Assembly: GCA_022745215.1 (NCBI GenBank)
Contig: JAIIWC010000002.1
Coordinates: forward strand, 1 to 57,319
Reading direction: 5' to 3'
DNA from: Collinsella sp.
GTDB lineage: Bacteria; Actinomycetota; Coriobacteriia; Coriobacteriales; Coriobacteriaceae
Length of the DNA: 57,319 nucleotides
Shown: positions 7,796-15,946 of the stretch, piece after piece
How positions within the stretch are numbered: the first letter of the stretch is position 1
Layout of the letters: every line of letters starts with the position of its first letter
The notes under the pieces: model-generated
The model's database searches: none
What the model was told of the DNA's origin: nothing
The model's input: the letters and a program-made list of their open reading frames with translations, nothing else
Program-made: the position numbers and the translations under genes

Positions 7796-7862
7796 AGTTG
7801 CGGTGATATAGTTCCGATTTAAGCGGTTTAACAGCACAAACAGGAACTATATCACCGCAACT
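7796..7862. repeat. Perfect 20-bp inverted repeat
   Basis: Arms AGTTGCGGTGATATAGTTCC (7796-7815) and its exact reverse complement (7843-7862) flank a 27-nt loop. It lies between map and the convergent end of the radical SAM gene's region and has no U-run on either side. It has the same general form as the hairpins at 12200 and 21757 but a different sequence. Confidence 0.9.
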
Positions 7863-7903
7863 GATGGAGCGGGATGGCGGGCACTGGCTGCTGCGTGGTT
7901 TTG

Positions 7904-8680
7904 CTAGTAGCTCACCTGGCAGGGAATGCCGAGGGCTTGGACGCGTGCGGCGATCGTGTCGAGCACCTCGGGCGCTGCTTTGGCAAGGCCGGCGATCGGT
8001 GTCTCGCGCGCCACCGTGTAAATGGTCGCTTCTTGTGGGCGAATGCGCTCAAGCGCCGCGAGCCAGGGGGCAACGTACTCCTCGCCGGTGTTGTCGATGG
8101 GCCTGCCCTGATACTCGCCGGTCAAAAAGATCGTCTGGATAATAACGTGACCGTCAAAGCTTGCGAACGTCTCGATCTGGCGCTCGACGTCGTAGGGGCC
8201 GACAGGCTGGTCGAGCAGCTGGATAAACGCCGGGTCGACCGTATCGAGCTTAAGAATGTTGTCGTCGACCATCATGAGCGCATCGTGTACCTGGGGACGG
8301 TCGGCGCGTGTGCCGTTGGAGAGCACGGCAATCTTGGTGTTTGGGGCAAGCTCGTCGCGCAGCGCGACGGCGCCGGCGATGGCCTGCGAAAACTCCGGTG
8401 CGGCGGTGGGCTCGCCGTTGCCTGCGAAGGTGATTACATCGGGGAGCTCGCCCTCGGTTGCCATCTCGCGCAGCTTTGCCTCGAGCGCGTCGAGTACCAC
8501 GGCAGCCGTGTTATACGGCTCGTGGCAGGGGCGCTCGGCGTTGAGGCCGTTTTCGCAGTAAATGCAGTCGAACGTGCAGATTTTGCCGCTGGCCGGCATC
8601 ATGTTGACGCCGAGCGAGAGACCAAGGCGACGGCTGCGAACGGGCCCAAAGATGGGGCTGGCATTCAAAAACGTAGACAT
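7904..8680 (-). CDS. Radical SAM protein
   Basis: 258 residues. The CxxxCxxC cluster motif is Cys35-Cys39-Cys42 (ICTFDCIYCENG), binding a [4Fe-4S] cluster that cleaves S-adenosylmethionine. The GNGEPTAAPEF segment is the SAM-binding GGE-like motif, and LSNGT and KLDTVD follow. The N-terminus (FGPVRSRRLGLSLGVN) is typical of small COG0731-like radical SAM proteins of unknown substrate. The open frame runs far upstream across another gene. ATG 8680 is preferred to 8686 because GAGGAG then sits about 9 nt upstream. Confidence 0.85.
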   Translation of the reverse strand: MSTFLNASPIFGPVRSRRLGLSLGVNMMPASGKICTFDCIYCENGLNAERPCHEPYNTAAVVLDALEAKLREMATEGELPDVITFAGNGEPTAAPEFSQAIAGAVALRDELAPNTKIAVLSNGTRADRPQVHDALMMVDDNILKLDTVDPAFIQLLDQPVGPYDVERQIETFASFDGHVIIQTIFLTGEYQGRPIDNTGEEYVAPWLAALERIRPQEATIYTVARETPIAGLAKAAPEVLDTIAARVQALGIPCQVSY

Positions 8681-8905
8681 AGGCATATGCTCCTCAAGAT
8701 AATTGTGCCTAAGCATAGCATCGGCTCCAAAGCAAGGTGTGGGCTCTTGCTTTACAAGTTTCGTTTTTTCACGTCGCTCATGATGCCGTGCCATGAAAAG
8801 CCTCGGGTCGGGTAAAGTTAATCTGTTAACAAGGTGTAAAGCAATGCGGGTCCATCCAACCGTGCTGACGTGCAACTGGATGAGCATTGATGATGGGGGC
8901 ACAAC

Positions 8906-9703
8906 ATGGATTTTACGGTCGAGAATGCGGGCACCACGATTGCCTGTCGCGAATATGCCGACCCGGATGTGTCGCCTGATGCTCCTGCCTTGGTGTGCGT
9001 GCACGGCGCTTGTGTCGACGGCACATTTTTCGACAGCATCGCTTGTGAGCTCAGTCGCAACTACCGCGTAATTGCCTACGACCGCCGCGGCTGTGGTGGC
9101 AGCAGCGATGCGGCAGACGGCAGCTATGATCTTGCCGCTCAGGCCGCCGATCTGCAAGCCGTGATCGAACACGTTGGCGCTCCGACAAATGTGCTTGCGC
9201 ACAGCGCCGGTACGTTGGTGGCGCTGGAGCTTCTTCGTACCGAACCCCATCTCGTCGACCGTGCGATTCTGCATGAGCCGGCTGTGTCGGCCGAAGGCGT
9301 CGGCATGGGCGCAGCTCCGGTTTTGCTCGATATGATTGCGGCTGGAAAGGTTTCAAGGGCGCTCCGGCTTTTCTTGGGAGCCCTCGGCGACTTGGATCCC
9401 GAGGCTCCTGGAACGACCGAAGCGGAAGCCAAGCATGCCCTGCGCAACGGCCGCAGTTTCATGGCAAACGAATACGGGATTACTATGACCTGCGTTCCCG
9501 ATTGGGATAGCGTTCGCGCGTCAAAAACGGTGGCCGCCGTGCTCCTGGGCGAGCTCTCGATTGGCACGTCCCGCGAGGCTGGCACGCGAGCGGCTGCCAA
9601 ATATCTCGATTGCCCCCTCGTAACGATTCCCGGGGCGCACAACGGCCTGCGCGATCGTCCGGCAGCGGCTGCCCAGACTGTCCGTGGCATCCTGGGGTTC
9701 TAG
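8906..9703 (+). CDS. Alpha/beta-fold hydrolase
   Basis: 265 residues with the alpha/beta-hydrolase order: oxyanion motif CVHGACVDG (31-39), YDRRGCGGSSD (59-68), nucleophile elbow LAHSAG with Ser100, and a C-terminal IPGAHNGLRD carrying the catalytic His. The first Gly of the usual GxSxG is Ala. The substrate is unknown. It is transcribed alone, divergent from the radical SAM gene. Confidence 0.85.
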   Translation: MDFTVENAGTTIACREYADPDVSPDAPALVCVHGACVDGTFFDSIACELSRNYRVIAYDRRGCGGSSDAADGSYDLAAQAADLQAVIEHVGAPTNVLAHSAGTLVALELLRTEPHLVDRAILHEPAVSAEGVGMGAAPVLLDMIAAGKVSRALRLFLGALGDLDPEAPGTTEAEAKHALRNGRSFMANEYGITMTCVPDWDSVRASKTVAAVLLGELSIGTSREAGTRAAAKYLDCPLVTIPGAHNGLRDRPAAAAQTVRGILGF

Positions 9704-9914
9704 CACCCGCAATAGCCAAAGCAGGCTCCATCCGCAAACGTTTCGGCCGTGTTAACAAATGTGCTCAAAACCTCACGTCTGCGACTTCAATCGCGCCGCC
9801 TGCCAACTCATAAAACTGTAACAGCATTCACGTACTTACCTGCATCGACAAGGTGTTACCCTTGTAGCATTTGGAACCCACCGCTACCATGCGAAACTAT
9901 CGAAAGGGCCCCAT

Positions 9915-11795
9915 ATGCTCAATAATCACGAGGTCAATCTAACCGACGAGGAGGCTGCCGCCGAGGTCGCCCGCGTCGCGAAGACCTACCCCGTGGTGCG
10001 TTTGCTGTCGGCCGATCAGATTAAGAGTGAGCCTAACTGCCTGCTCGCCGGCGATCGCTGCCCTTGTCTGCGTCAGTCGAGTCTTGAGGCCTTGGCAGAT
10101 TCGGGTGAGGTGTCGGAGCAGCTGCTCAATGATGGTATTGAGTACCGCGCCCGTCTGCGCCCTCTGAAGGTCGAGGGCGAGCCTCACGTCTTGCTGATGG
10201 TGCGTCCGATCGATGAGCAAGAGGCCGCAGAAGAGGACCTTGTCTACACCGACGTGCTGACGAGTGTGCGCAATCGCCGATATTACGAGGAAAAGCTCCG
10301 AAGCGCCCGCATGAATGCCGGCGTTGCGATGATCGACCTTGATGATTTTAGGGTCTTCAACGATACATGTGGCCGTCATGCCGGCGACCTTGCGCTCGGT
10401 GCTGTGGCGACAGCCATACGCAGCGGAATTCGTTCGACTGACGAGCTTGTGCGCTATGGCTGCGACAAGTTTGTGGTTGTCATGCCCAATATTCCCTCCG
10501 ATGACTTCACCCGTCGCCTGCATCAGGTGTCCGATGCCGTTCGTTCCACGATTATTCCGGGCCATGAGTACGTGAGCTTGACGGCATGTGTTGGTGGCGT
10601 TCGCATTCATGGCGAGACGGTCGATGAGGGCGTTGGCCGCGCTGCCCAGTTATTGAGCCGCGCTAAGGCAAAAGCCGGTACGGTCGTGACCGATGCCGAT
10701 TCCATCGAGGCCTTCCAAAGCGAAAAGCCCTTGGTGCTTATTATCGATGACTCCGAGATGAACCGAGCCATTCTCAGCGAGATGCTCAAGGACGAGTATT
10801 GCATCCTCGAGGCCGATAACGGTCGTATAGCGCTCGACATGGTCGACCGCTATGGCGATGAGTTGTCGCTCGTGATGCTGGACATTGTCATGCCGGGCAT
10901 AAGCGGCTTTGAGGTGCTGGCCGATCTGTCGCGCCGAACGGGTATCGACAATCTGCCTGTCATCATGATTTCGAGCGAAGATTCCGATGATATGGTTCTG
11001 CGCGCGTACGAGCTGGGCGCCTCGGACTATATCAACCGCCCGTTTGACTCCCGTATCGTGCGCCGCCGCGTAAGCAACACCATCCGCCTGTACGCCAAAC
11101 AGCGCCGCCTGACGAGCCTGCTGTCCCAGCAGTACAACGAGCGCGTCAAGAACAGTCGCATGCTCATCGACATCATGGCCGGCGTCATGGAGCTTCGCAA
11201 CGGCGAGAGCGGCAGGCACGTTACGAACATCGAGAAGCTGACCGAGCTGCTGCTTGGCTGTCTGGTCCAGCGTAGCGGCACGGTCTCCCTCGACAATGAG
11301 GAACGCTCTACGATCGCCCTGGCTTCGGCGCTGCACGATATCGGCAAGATGTCGATTGACGATGCGATTCTCAACAAGCCCGGACGCCTTACGCCCGATG
11401 AGTTCGAGATTATGAAGACGCATACCACGATCGGCGCCGACATGCTGCTTGAGCTGGGTAGCCATCACGCCGGTAATGCGCTTATGGAATATGCGTACCA
11501 GATTGCGCGTTGGCACCACGAGCGCTGGGACGGCAAGGGTTATCCCGATGGCCTTAAGGGCGACGATATCCCCATCGCCGCGCAGGTGGTTTCGGTGGCT
11601 GACGTGTACGATGCGCTGACGAGCGTGCGCGTATACAAAGACGCTATCCCGCACAAGGAGGCAATCCAGATGATCCTGGACGGTAAGTGCGGCACCTTTA
11701 ACCCGCTGTTGCTCGACTGCCTGCTCGAGGTGCAAGACCGTATTGCCGAGACGTTGGCACGCCCCGCCGACGTTGTCGCGTTTCCCACGATTTAG
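9915..11795 (+). CDS. Degenerate GGDEF - receiver - HD-GYP signalling protein
   Basis: 626 residues. Residues 1-105 have no firm match but carry Cys41, Cys49 and Cys51. A GGDEF-type domain spans about 108-265, but its signature is GCDKF (182-186) instead of GGDEF, so diguanylate cyclase activity is unlikely. A receiver domain (about 273-390) has acidic Asp278/279 and phospho-acceptor Asp323, with Arg in place of the conserved switch Lys (NRPF). The C-terminal HD-GYP domain (about 415-610) keeps HDIGK (474-478) and HHERWDGKGYPDGL (534-547), so c-di-GMP phosphodiesterase activity is plausible. The next gene encodes an HPt protein 24 bp away and is the obvious phosphodonor. A small inverted repeat (ACAAGG/CCTTGT, 9848-9865) lies in the upstream region. 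Confidence 0.9.
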   Translation: MLNNHEVNLTDEEAAAEVARVAKTYPVVRLLSADQIKSEPNCLLAGDRCPCLRQSSLEALADSGEVSEQLLNDGIEYRARLRPLKVEGEPHVLLMVRPIDEQEAAEEDLVYTDVLTSVRNRRYYEEKLRSARMNAGVAMIDLDDFRVFNDTCGRHAGDLALGAVATAIRSGIRSTDELVRYGCDKFVVVMPNIPSDDFTRRLHQVSDAVRSTIIPGHEYVSLTACVGGVRIHGETVDEGVGRAAQLLSRAKAKAGTVVTDADSIEAFQSEKPLVLIIDDSEMNRAILSEMLKDEYCILEADNGRIALDMVDRYGDELSLVMLDIVMPGISGFEVLADLSRRTGIDNLPVIMISSEDSDDMVLRAYELGASDYINRPFDSRIVRRRVSNTIRLYAKQRRLTSLLSQQYNERVKNSRMLIDIMAGVMELRNGESGRHVTNIEKLTELLLGCLVQRSGTVSLDNEERSTIALASALHDIGKMSIDDAILNKPGRLTPDEFEIMKTHTTIGADMLLELGSHHAGNALMEYAYQIARWHHERWDGKGYPDGLKGDDIPIAAQVVSVADVYDALTSVRVYKDAIPHKEAIQMILDGKCGTFNPLLLDCLLEVQDRIAETLARPADVVAFPTI

Positions 11796-11819
11796 TTTGA
11801 CCAAAGGAGTTTTTAACCC

Positions 11820-12176
11820 ATGATTTCCATGCGTGAGGCGTATGAGAAGATCGGCGCTAATTATGATGACGCGTGCGCTCGGCTGATGGGCGAGGAAATG
11901 CTTGCCCGCTTTGCCCTCAAGTTTTTGGATGACGAGAGCATGGACAAGCTGGAGGCCGCCATGGCGGCAGGAGACGCCGAAGGTGCGTTTATGGCAGCGC
12001 ACACGCTCAAGGGCGTGAGCCAGAACCTGGGATTCGATAATCTGTACGAGCCGGCGGTCGTGGTGACCGAAGCGCTGCGCGGCGCCGATGCCGTTGACGA
12101 CGCTCACGAGGGAATGCACGCGCTGCAGCAGCAATATGCGGCTACGATGTCGGCCCTGCGCGAGGCGGCCGAGTAA
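11820..12176 (+). CDS. HPt-domain phosphotransfer protein
   Basis: 118 residues forming a single four-helix HPt domain. His61 in AAHTLKGVSQNLGF is the phospho-accepting residue. It has no kinase or receiver domain, so it relays phosphate from an unseen hybrid kinase, most likely to Asp323 of the preceding protein. AAAGGAG precedes the ATG. Confidence 0.9.
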   Translation: MISMREAYEKIGANYDDACARLMGEEMLARFALKFLDDESMDKLEAAMAAGDAEGAFMAAHTLKGVSQNLGFDNLYEPAVVVTEALRGADAVDDAHEGMHALQQQYAATMSALREAAE

Positions 12177-12199
12177 GAGCTCGCGAGCTTTGATGACTA

Positions 12200-12294
12200 T
12201 GAGAGTGGATAATCTCCCGTTTTAGGCCCGGTGACGGCCTCAAAGTGGGAGATTATCCACGCTCGTTCGATACGTGTCCAAAAATCCACTCTCA
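12200..12294. repeat. Hairpin with two competing 3' arms
   Basis: GTGGATAATCTCCC (12205-12218) pairs perfectly with 12247-12260 around a 28-nt loop. In addition TGAGAGTGGAT (12200-12210) is the exact complement of ATCCACTCTCA (12284-12294). The two pairings share bases 12205-12210, so they exclude each other. Confidence 0.85.
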
Positions 12295-12406
12295 CCCCTT
12301 CTGATTAGTGAATGGCCTATGCGCACTGGCGGGGCTTTCCACATGCAATCCATATCGTTGTTCGATAAACTGTTCGAATAACGATAGAGTCGATGAGGGT
12401 GAGTGT

Positions 12407-12967
12407 ATGTCCAACAGCGTTCAGCGTATGGCCAAGGCGGGCGAAAATATCAGGAAGCTTGGTTTTTGCATGGCAGCCGTTTTTGCAGGGATGCTCGTCG
12501 CTTTTGCCGCGTTGGTTGTTTACGTGATCTGGTATGCGGTTGCAAACGTTGCTTCTGTCGATTCTTTCGGTGTCGTGACGCTTCTCAATGGCGGGTGCAT
12601 CGTTATTCCAAGTGGACTGTGCCTGGCACTCGTCGTGGGTATTTCGCTTGTCGTTTTGCGCGGGATCAGCCGTAACATCTCGCGAGGCGTCTCGCCCTTT
12701 ACCAAGACGCATGTGCGGCTTATCCGTGTTCTCGCGCTTGCCTTTGCTGTTAACGCCGCGGTTTCGCTTGTTGGTGCCTATGGATCGGTCAATCTCACCA
12801 TTGGCGGACTGGAGCTTTACATCGTGCCTCATTCCTTCGTTATTGAGATTTGCCAAGGCGCTACCTTTGATGCGGGGTCGTTTATCGGCGCAGTTGTCTG
12901 TTTGTTTATCTCGGCGATCTGGAGTTATGCCTCGCTGCTCCAAGAGCAGTCTGACGAGCTTGTGTAG
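12407..12967 (+). CDS. DUF2975-family membrane protein
   Basis: 186 residues with about four transmembrane segments (roughly 20-45, 60-90, 115-135, 155-178) and the DUF2975-like pattern SPFTKTHVRLIRVLAL plus a C-terminal LLQEQSDELV. These proteins are commonly encoded next to a short XRE regulator, as here (8-bp gap). An in-frame start at 12308 exists, but ATG 12407 is used because GAGGGTGAG lies upstream. The function of the family is unknown. Confidence 0.8.
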   Translation: MSNSVQRMAKAGENIRKLGFCMAAVFAGMLVAFAALVVYVIWYAVANVASVDSFGVVTLLNGGCIVIPSGLCLALVVGISLVVLRGISRNISRGVSPFTKTHVRLIRVLALAFAVNAAVSLVGAYGSVNLTIGGLELYIVPHSFVIEICQGATFDAGSFIGAVVCLFISAIWSYASLLQEQSDELV

Positions 12968-12975
12968 GAGGGAAC

Positions 12976-13305
12976 ATGAGCTATCTCATCATCGAGCTTG
13001 AGACGCAGCTGCTTAAGACCGGAAAGACCAGCGCTGATCTGATTCGGGCCACGGGGCATACTCCGGCTAATATTTCAAAGCTTAGAAACGGAAAGATAAA
13101 AGCTATTCGCCTAAAGACGCTTCTCGATATCTGTGATGAGCTTGATTGTCAACCGGGAGATATTATTCAGCGCGTGAGCGAGAAAGAGCTTGAGGAGCTA
13201 ATTGTCGAGCGCGCGAAAAATGTCGTGAGACAGATGCGGGATGGCGGAGGCAACGAGGCGTCGCTTCCGACATCAGTCTTCGCTGTCGATTTGAGTGACG
13301 AGTAG
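12976..13305 (+). CDS. XRE (Cro/C1) family regulator
   Basis: 109 residues. A helix-turn-helix (LIRATGHTPANISKLRNGKIKAIRLKTLLDICDELDCQPGDII, about 22-65) is followed by an acidic tail. It is like the short YozG-type regulators paired with DUF2975 proteins. GGAGGGAAC precedes the ATG. GTTATCG/CGATAAC-like words occur upstream of both its own operon (about 12359-12388) and the ABC operon (13397-13433), possible operators. Confidence 0.85.
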   Translation: MSYLIIELETQLLKTGKTSADLIRATGHTPANISKLRNGKIKAIRLKTLLDICDELDCQPGDIIQRVSEKELEELIVERAKNVVRQMRDGGGNEASLPTSVFAVDLSDE

Positions 13306-13339
13306 CTTAAGGCGAACAACTAAAACGAAATATCAGCGT

Positions 13340-13374
13340 GAAGGGACTCGTGTCTAACACGGGTTCTTTCTTTT
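13340..13374 (+). terminator. Terminator of the DUF2975-XRE operon
   Basis: A 13-bp stem with G-U pairs (GAAGGGACTCGTG/CACGGGTTCTTTC) is followed by TTTT. A TTGACA box at 13383-13388 begins the next promoter region. Confidence 0.7.
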
Positions 13375-13449
13375 AGATTATCTTGACAAATACGAGTTAT
13401 CGAAAAACAATAACAACTATGGAAAACGATAAAGGAAAGACGGAGCGAT

Positions 13450-14211
13450 ATGAGCGGTTTTGCTATCAAGCAGAACGGGAGGCCAATGAACGCATCAGCG
13501 ATAAAGCTATCAAAAGTATCAAAGCGCTACGGGAAACGGCGCGTTTTGCATGACGTTTCCTTCGAGGTGCATCAGTCTGAGCTCTGTGCCCTGGTCGGTG
13601 CAAACGGTGCGGGCAAAAGCACGCTTATTAAAATCGTCCTTGGCATCTGTGAGCCATCGTCGGGAAGCGTGGAGCTCTTTGGAGGCAAGTCAAAAAGAGA
13701 GCTGAGCCTGATGCGGACGCGTGTCGGCTATGTACCAGATTCCAGTGGAGCATACCAATCTCTCAGTGCGGTTGAGAATCTTCAAATCCGATGTGCGGAA
13801 TGGGGGCTCGATGAGAAGCGTGAGATTCCTCGCGTTTTGAGCCTAGTTGGACTGGATGCCGATGAGAAAAAGAGCGTGAGCAGGTTTTCTCTGGGAATGA
13901 AACGGCGACTGGATATAGCTACGGCTTTGTTGGGTGACACTGATCTGCTTATTGTTGATGAGCCAGCAAACGGGTTGGACCCGCTGGGCATCGAGAGTAT
14001 ATGGGCCCTTATCGGTCGATTGAATCGAGAACAGGGTAAGACCATGCTCATCTCTAGCCATGATTTGGATGAGTTGGCATCAGTTGCAACAAGTTGCGTG
14101 TTTCTTCATGACGGCGAACTGCTGAAAAAGGAATCGATGGACGTCATAAGGGATGAGGCGCCATCCCTAAAAGAGTATTACAGGCGCTTGATGAAGGCGG
14201 TCTCGCTATGA
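13450..14211 (+). CDS. ABC transporter ATPase, LanF-like
   Basis: 253 residues. Walker A is GANGAGKST, the signature is FSLGMKRRL, Walker B is LLIVDEPANGLDP, and the H-loop is ISSHDLDEL. It resembles the ATPases of bacteriocin-immunity (LanFEG) and bacitracin-type exporters. It overlaps the next gene by 4 bp (ATGA). Base composition is more A/T-rich than the flanking genes, a possible sign of transfer. No lantibiotic structural or biosynthesis gene is seen, so self-protection from made peptide is not supported; defence against foreign peptides is an inference. Confidence 0.85.
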   Translation: MSGFAIKQNGRPMNASAIKLSKVSKRYGKRRVLHDVSFEVHQSELCALVGANGAGKSTLIKIVLGICEPSSGSVELFGGKSKRELSLMRTRVGYVPDSSGAYQSLSAVENLQIRCAEWGLDEKREIPRVLSLVGLDADEKKSVSRFSLGMKRRLDIATALLGDTDLLIVDEPANGLDPLGIESIWALIGRLNREQGKTMLISSHDLDELASVATSCVFLHDGELLKKESMDVIRDEAPSLKEYYRRLMKAVSL

Positions 14212-15032
14212 AGCGGGCGATCCATCCCATAAAGGCAGATATGATGCGTTTGCACAGGATGTTTCCGGCGAAGTTTGGTCTTGCGCTTATGCTGGCGTTC
14301 GGCCTTCTCTTCGGCATCTTTCTAAAAAACGGAACAACGTTGCTCGCCTTTGGCAATAGCGTTTTTGGGGAGGATATTGGCTTCTGCTGGAATGTAATCG
14401 ATCCTTCTGCACCCGATGAGTCCCTTGTGCGTAGCGCCTTTGCCGGCACCTCTCTGTTCGTTCCGCTCATCGTTTGCCTGGCGATTTTACAGGAGCGCGG
14501 CTATGAAGAGGGATGCCGAATTTCTTCAGCAAGAGGTCTTGCCCACTTTAACGGGGCTCTGGCACATGTACTTTCGTCTGCTTTAATAATCGGCGCAGCA
14601 TATAGTGCGCTTTGCCTTCTTCTGTTTGCAATCGCGATAACACGTGGAGGGCAAAACTATGCGCATGGCATGCTGGCTGCATTTTTGCCCGCAATGATGA
14701 TTAACGCCGTATTGGTGATATCGATTGCGCTGGAGACGGTGACCATCTATCGGATTACAGGCAGCGCTGTATTGAGCGGGGCTGCGATAATTATCGGATT
14801 TGTCATGAGCTTGACGCTCTACGGAACTTACCTTCAGACGCCCATATCGTCCTTGCGATGGATTTTCCTTCTTCCGGGGCCGTACCTTGGAGTCGGATGT
14901 GCCCTTGGGTATAGCGATATGGGGCAGCTGACGCTTCTGGGATATGGCGTGGCAGCGAGCTGTCTATCGGTATTGATTTACGCTCTCGTGAGCTTTCGCG
15001 CTGGGGGTGTGCTCAATGGCTCGTCAGATTAA
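14208..15032 (+). CDS. ABC permease subunit 1, LanE/G-like
   Basis: 274 residues with about six transmembrane segments, starting with a short cytoplasmic N-terminus (KRAIHPIKADMMRL). Topology and gene order (ATPase, permease, permease) match LanFEG-type ABC-2 exporters. It overlaps both neighbours, so the three are one translational unit. Confidence 0.75.
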   Translation: MKRAIHPIKADMMRLHRMFPAKFGLALMLAFGLLFGIFLKNGTTLLAFGNSVFGEDIGFCWNVIDPSAPDESLVRSAFAGTSLFVPLIVCLAILQERGYEEGCRISSARGLAHFNGALAHVLSSALIIGAAYSALCLLLFAIAITRGGQNYAHGMLAAFLPAMMINAVLVISIALETVTIYRITGSAVLSGAAIIIGFVMSLTLYGTYLQTPISSLRWIFLLPGPYLGVGCALGYSDMGQLTLLGYGVAASCLSVLIYALVSFRAGGVLNGSSD

Positions 15033-15834
15033 AAGACTTCTCCAGTCAGAATTGAAGCATGTGAGCAAATGGGCGTACGCCTTAATCCTGGTAATTTATG
15101 CGTGTATGGTGGTATTGCAGCTTAATTCTTTCCCGATGTGGTTCTGTAGCCTCCGTGAGAACAGTTTCTTGGGCTTTTTCCCAGACCCGACGCTTCGGCT
15201 ATCGGCAGAGGACGTCCTTCTATTTGGTAATGCAGAGGCTTTTCGCAGTCTGCTGTTCAACGTAGCCCCGTTGGCTCATGCATTGTTCTTTCCGTTTATC
15301 GCGGCTTGTATCGTGCCGCGCTTTGTCAGTTCGGACTTTATTGAGGAACCGTGGGGGCTGTCGGAGGCTCGGGGAGGGAAGCGGGCGTGCGCTATCGTTG
15401 CTCGAGTGGTGCTGTCTTCTTTTGCCCTTTTGGGCGCGTTTATCCTGTCGAGTGTCGTTTTGTACTGTCTTAACTGCGCGATCGTTTTGGATGCTCAGCA
15501 GTATTTCAACCTGCATGTATTTTGCTATCGAGTTGTTCTTGCTGCCGCTGCCTGCCTTGCATACGTGGTATCTTGCGTAATCGTTGTTTCCTATTTTGGG
15601 TCCGGCTTCGGTCCGATTGGCATGCTGCTGCTTGTCAATGTTGTAGCGATCTACATACAGCTCGGGGCCAATTCCATGCTTCCGCTTCCGGCCTCGATGC
15701 TCATGTGGATTTGCGGTGTGACTCCGTTGGGGATTGGTCAATGCGTTTGGATTTTAATTGACTGCCTCATAAACGTAGCAAGCATTTTTGCCATTTGCTT
15801 TGCTGTCGACCGATTGCGGCCGAGATTTCTCTGA
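15016..15834 (+). CDS. ABC permease subunit 2, LanE/G-like
   Basis: 272 residues, about six transmembrane segments. ATG 15016 is preferred to GTG 15007 because GGGGGTG is about 7 nt upstream. It overlaps the preceding permease by 17 bp. Sequence similarity to subunit 1 is not obvious by eye, but length and topology match, so the two probably form a heterodimeric channel. Confidence 0.75.
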   Translation: MARQIKRLLQSELKHVSKWAYALILVIYACMVVLQLNSFPMWFCSLRENSFLGFFPDPTLRLSAEDVLLFGNAEAFRSLLFNVAPLAHALFFPFIAACIVPRFVSSDFIEEPWGLSEARGGKRACAIVARVVLSSFALLGAFILSSVVLYCLNCAIVLDAQQYFNLHVFCYRVVLAAAACLAYVVSCVIVVSYFGSGFGPIGMLLLVNVVAIYIQLGANSMLPLPASMLMWICGVTPLGIGQCVWILIDCLINVASIFAICFAVDRLRPRFL

Positions 15835-15872
15835 TTGTTTGTGAGGGATAATCATACCGAGCATATCAAATA

Positions 15873-15913
15873 CAGGGGGGGGCGGGCACCGTAGCTGGTG
15901 TCCGCCCCCCCTG
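15873..15913. terminator. Strong bidirectional hairpin between convergent genes
   Basis: A CAGGGGGGG...CCCCCCCTG stem with inner GGCACC/GGTGTC encloses GTAGCT. It separates the ABC operon (+) from the C26 hydrolase (-). It includes a G8 and a C7 run. No T-run is seen. Confidence 0.6.
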
Positions 15914-15946
15914 GCTTAGGAGGCTTTAACCTGAGTGGTTCGCGAG

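Noticed and set aside
8681..9274. Upstream extension of the radical SAM frame
   Set aside because: It would overlap the alpha/beta hydrolase gene on the other strand; a good ribosome site exists at the shorter start.
13450..15834. Complete lantibiotic gene cluster
   Set aside because: Only exporter genes are seen; no precursor peptide, dehydratase/cyclase or protease gene is present.
15873..15913. G8/C7 runs as a phase-variation site
   Set aside because: They lie in an intergenic hairpin and not in a coding region or a clear promoter spacer.
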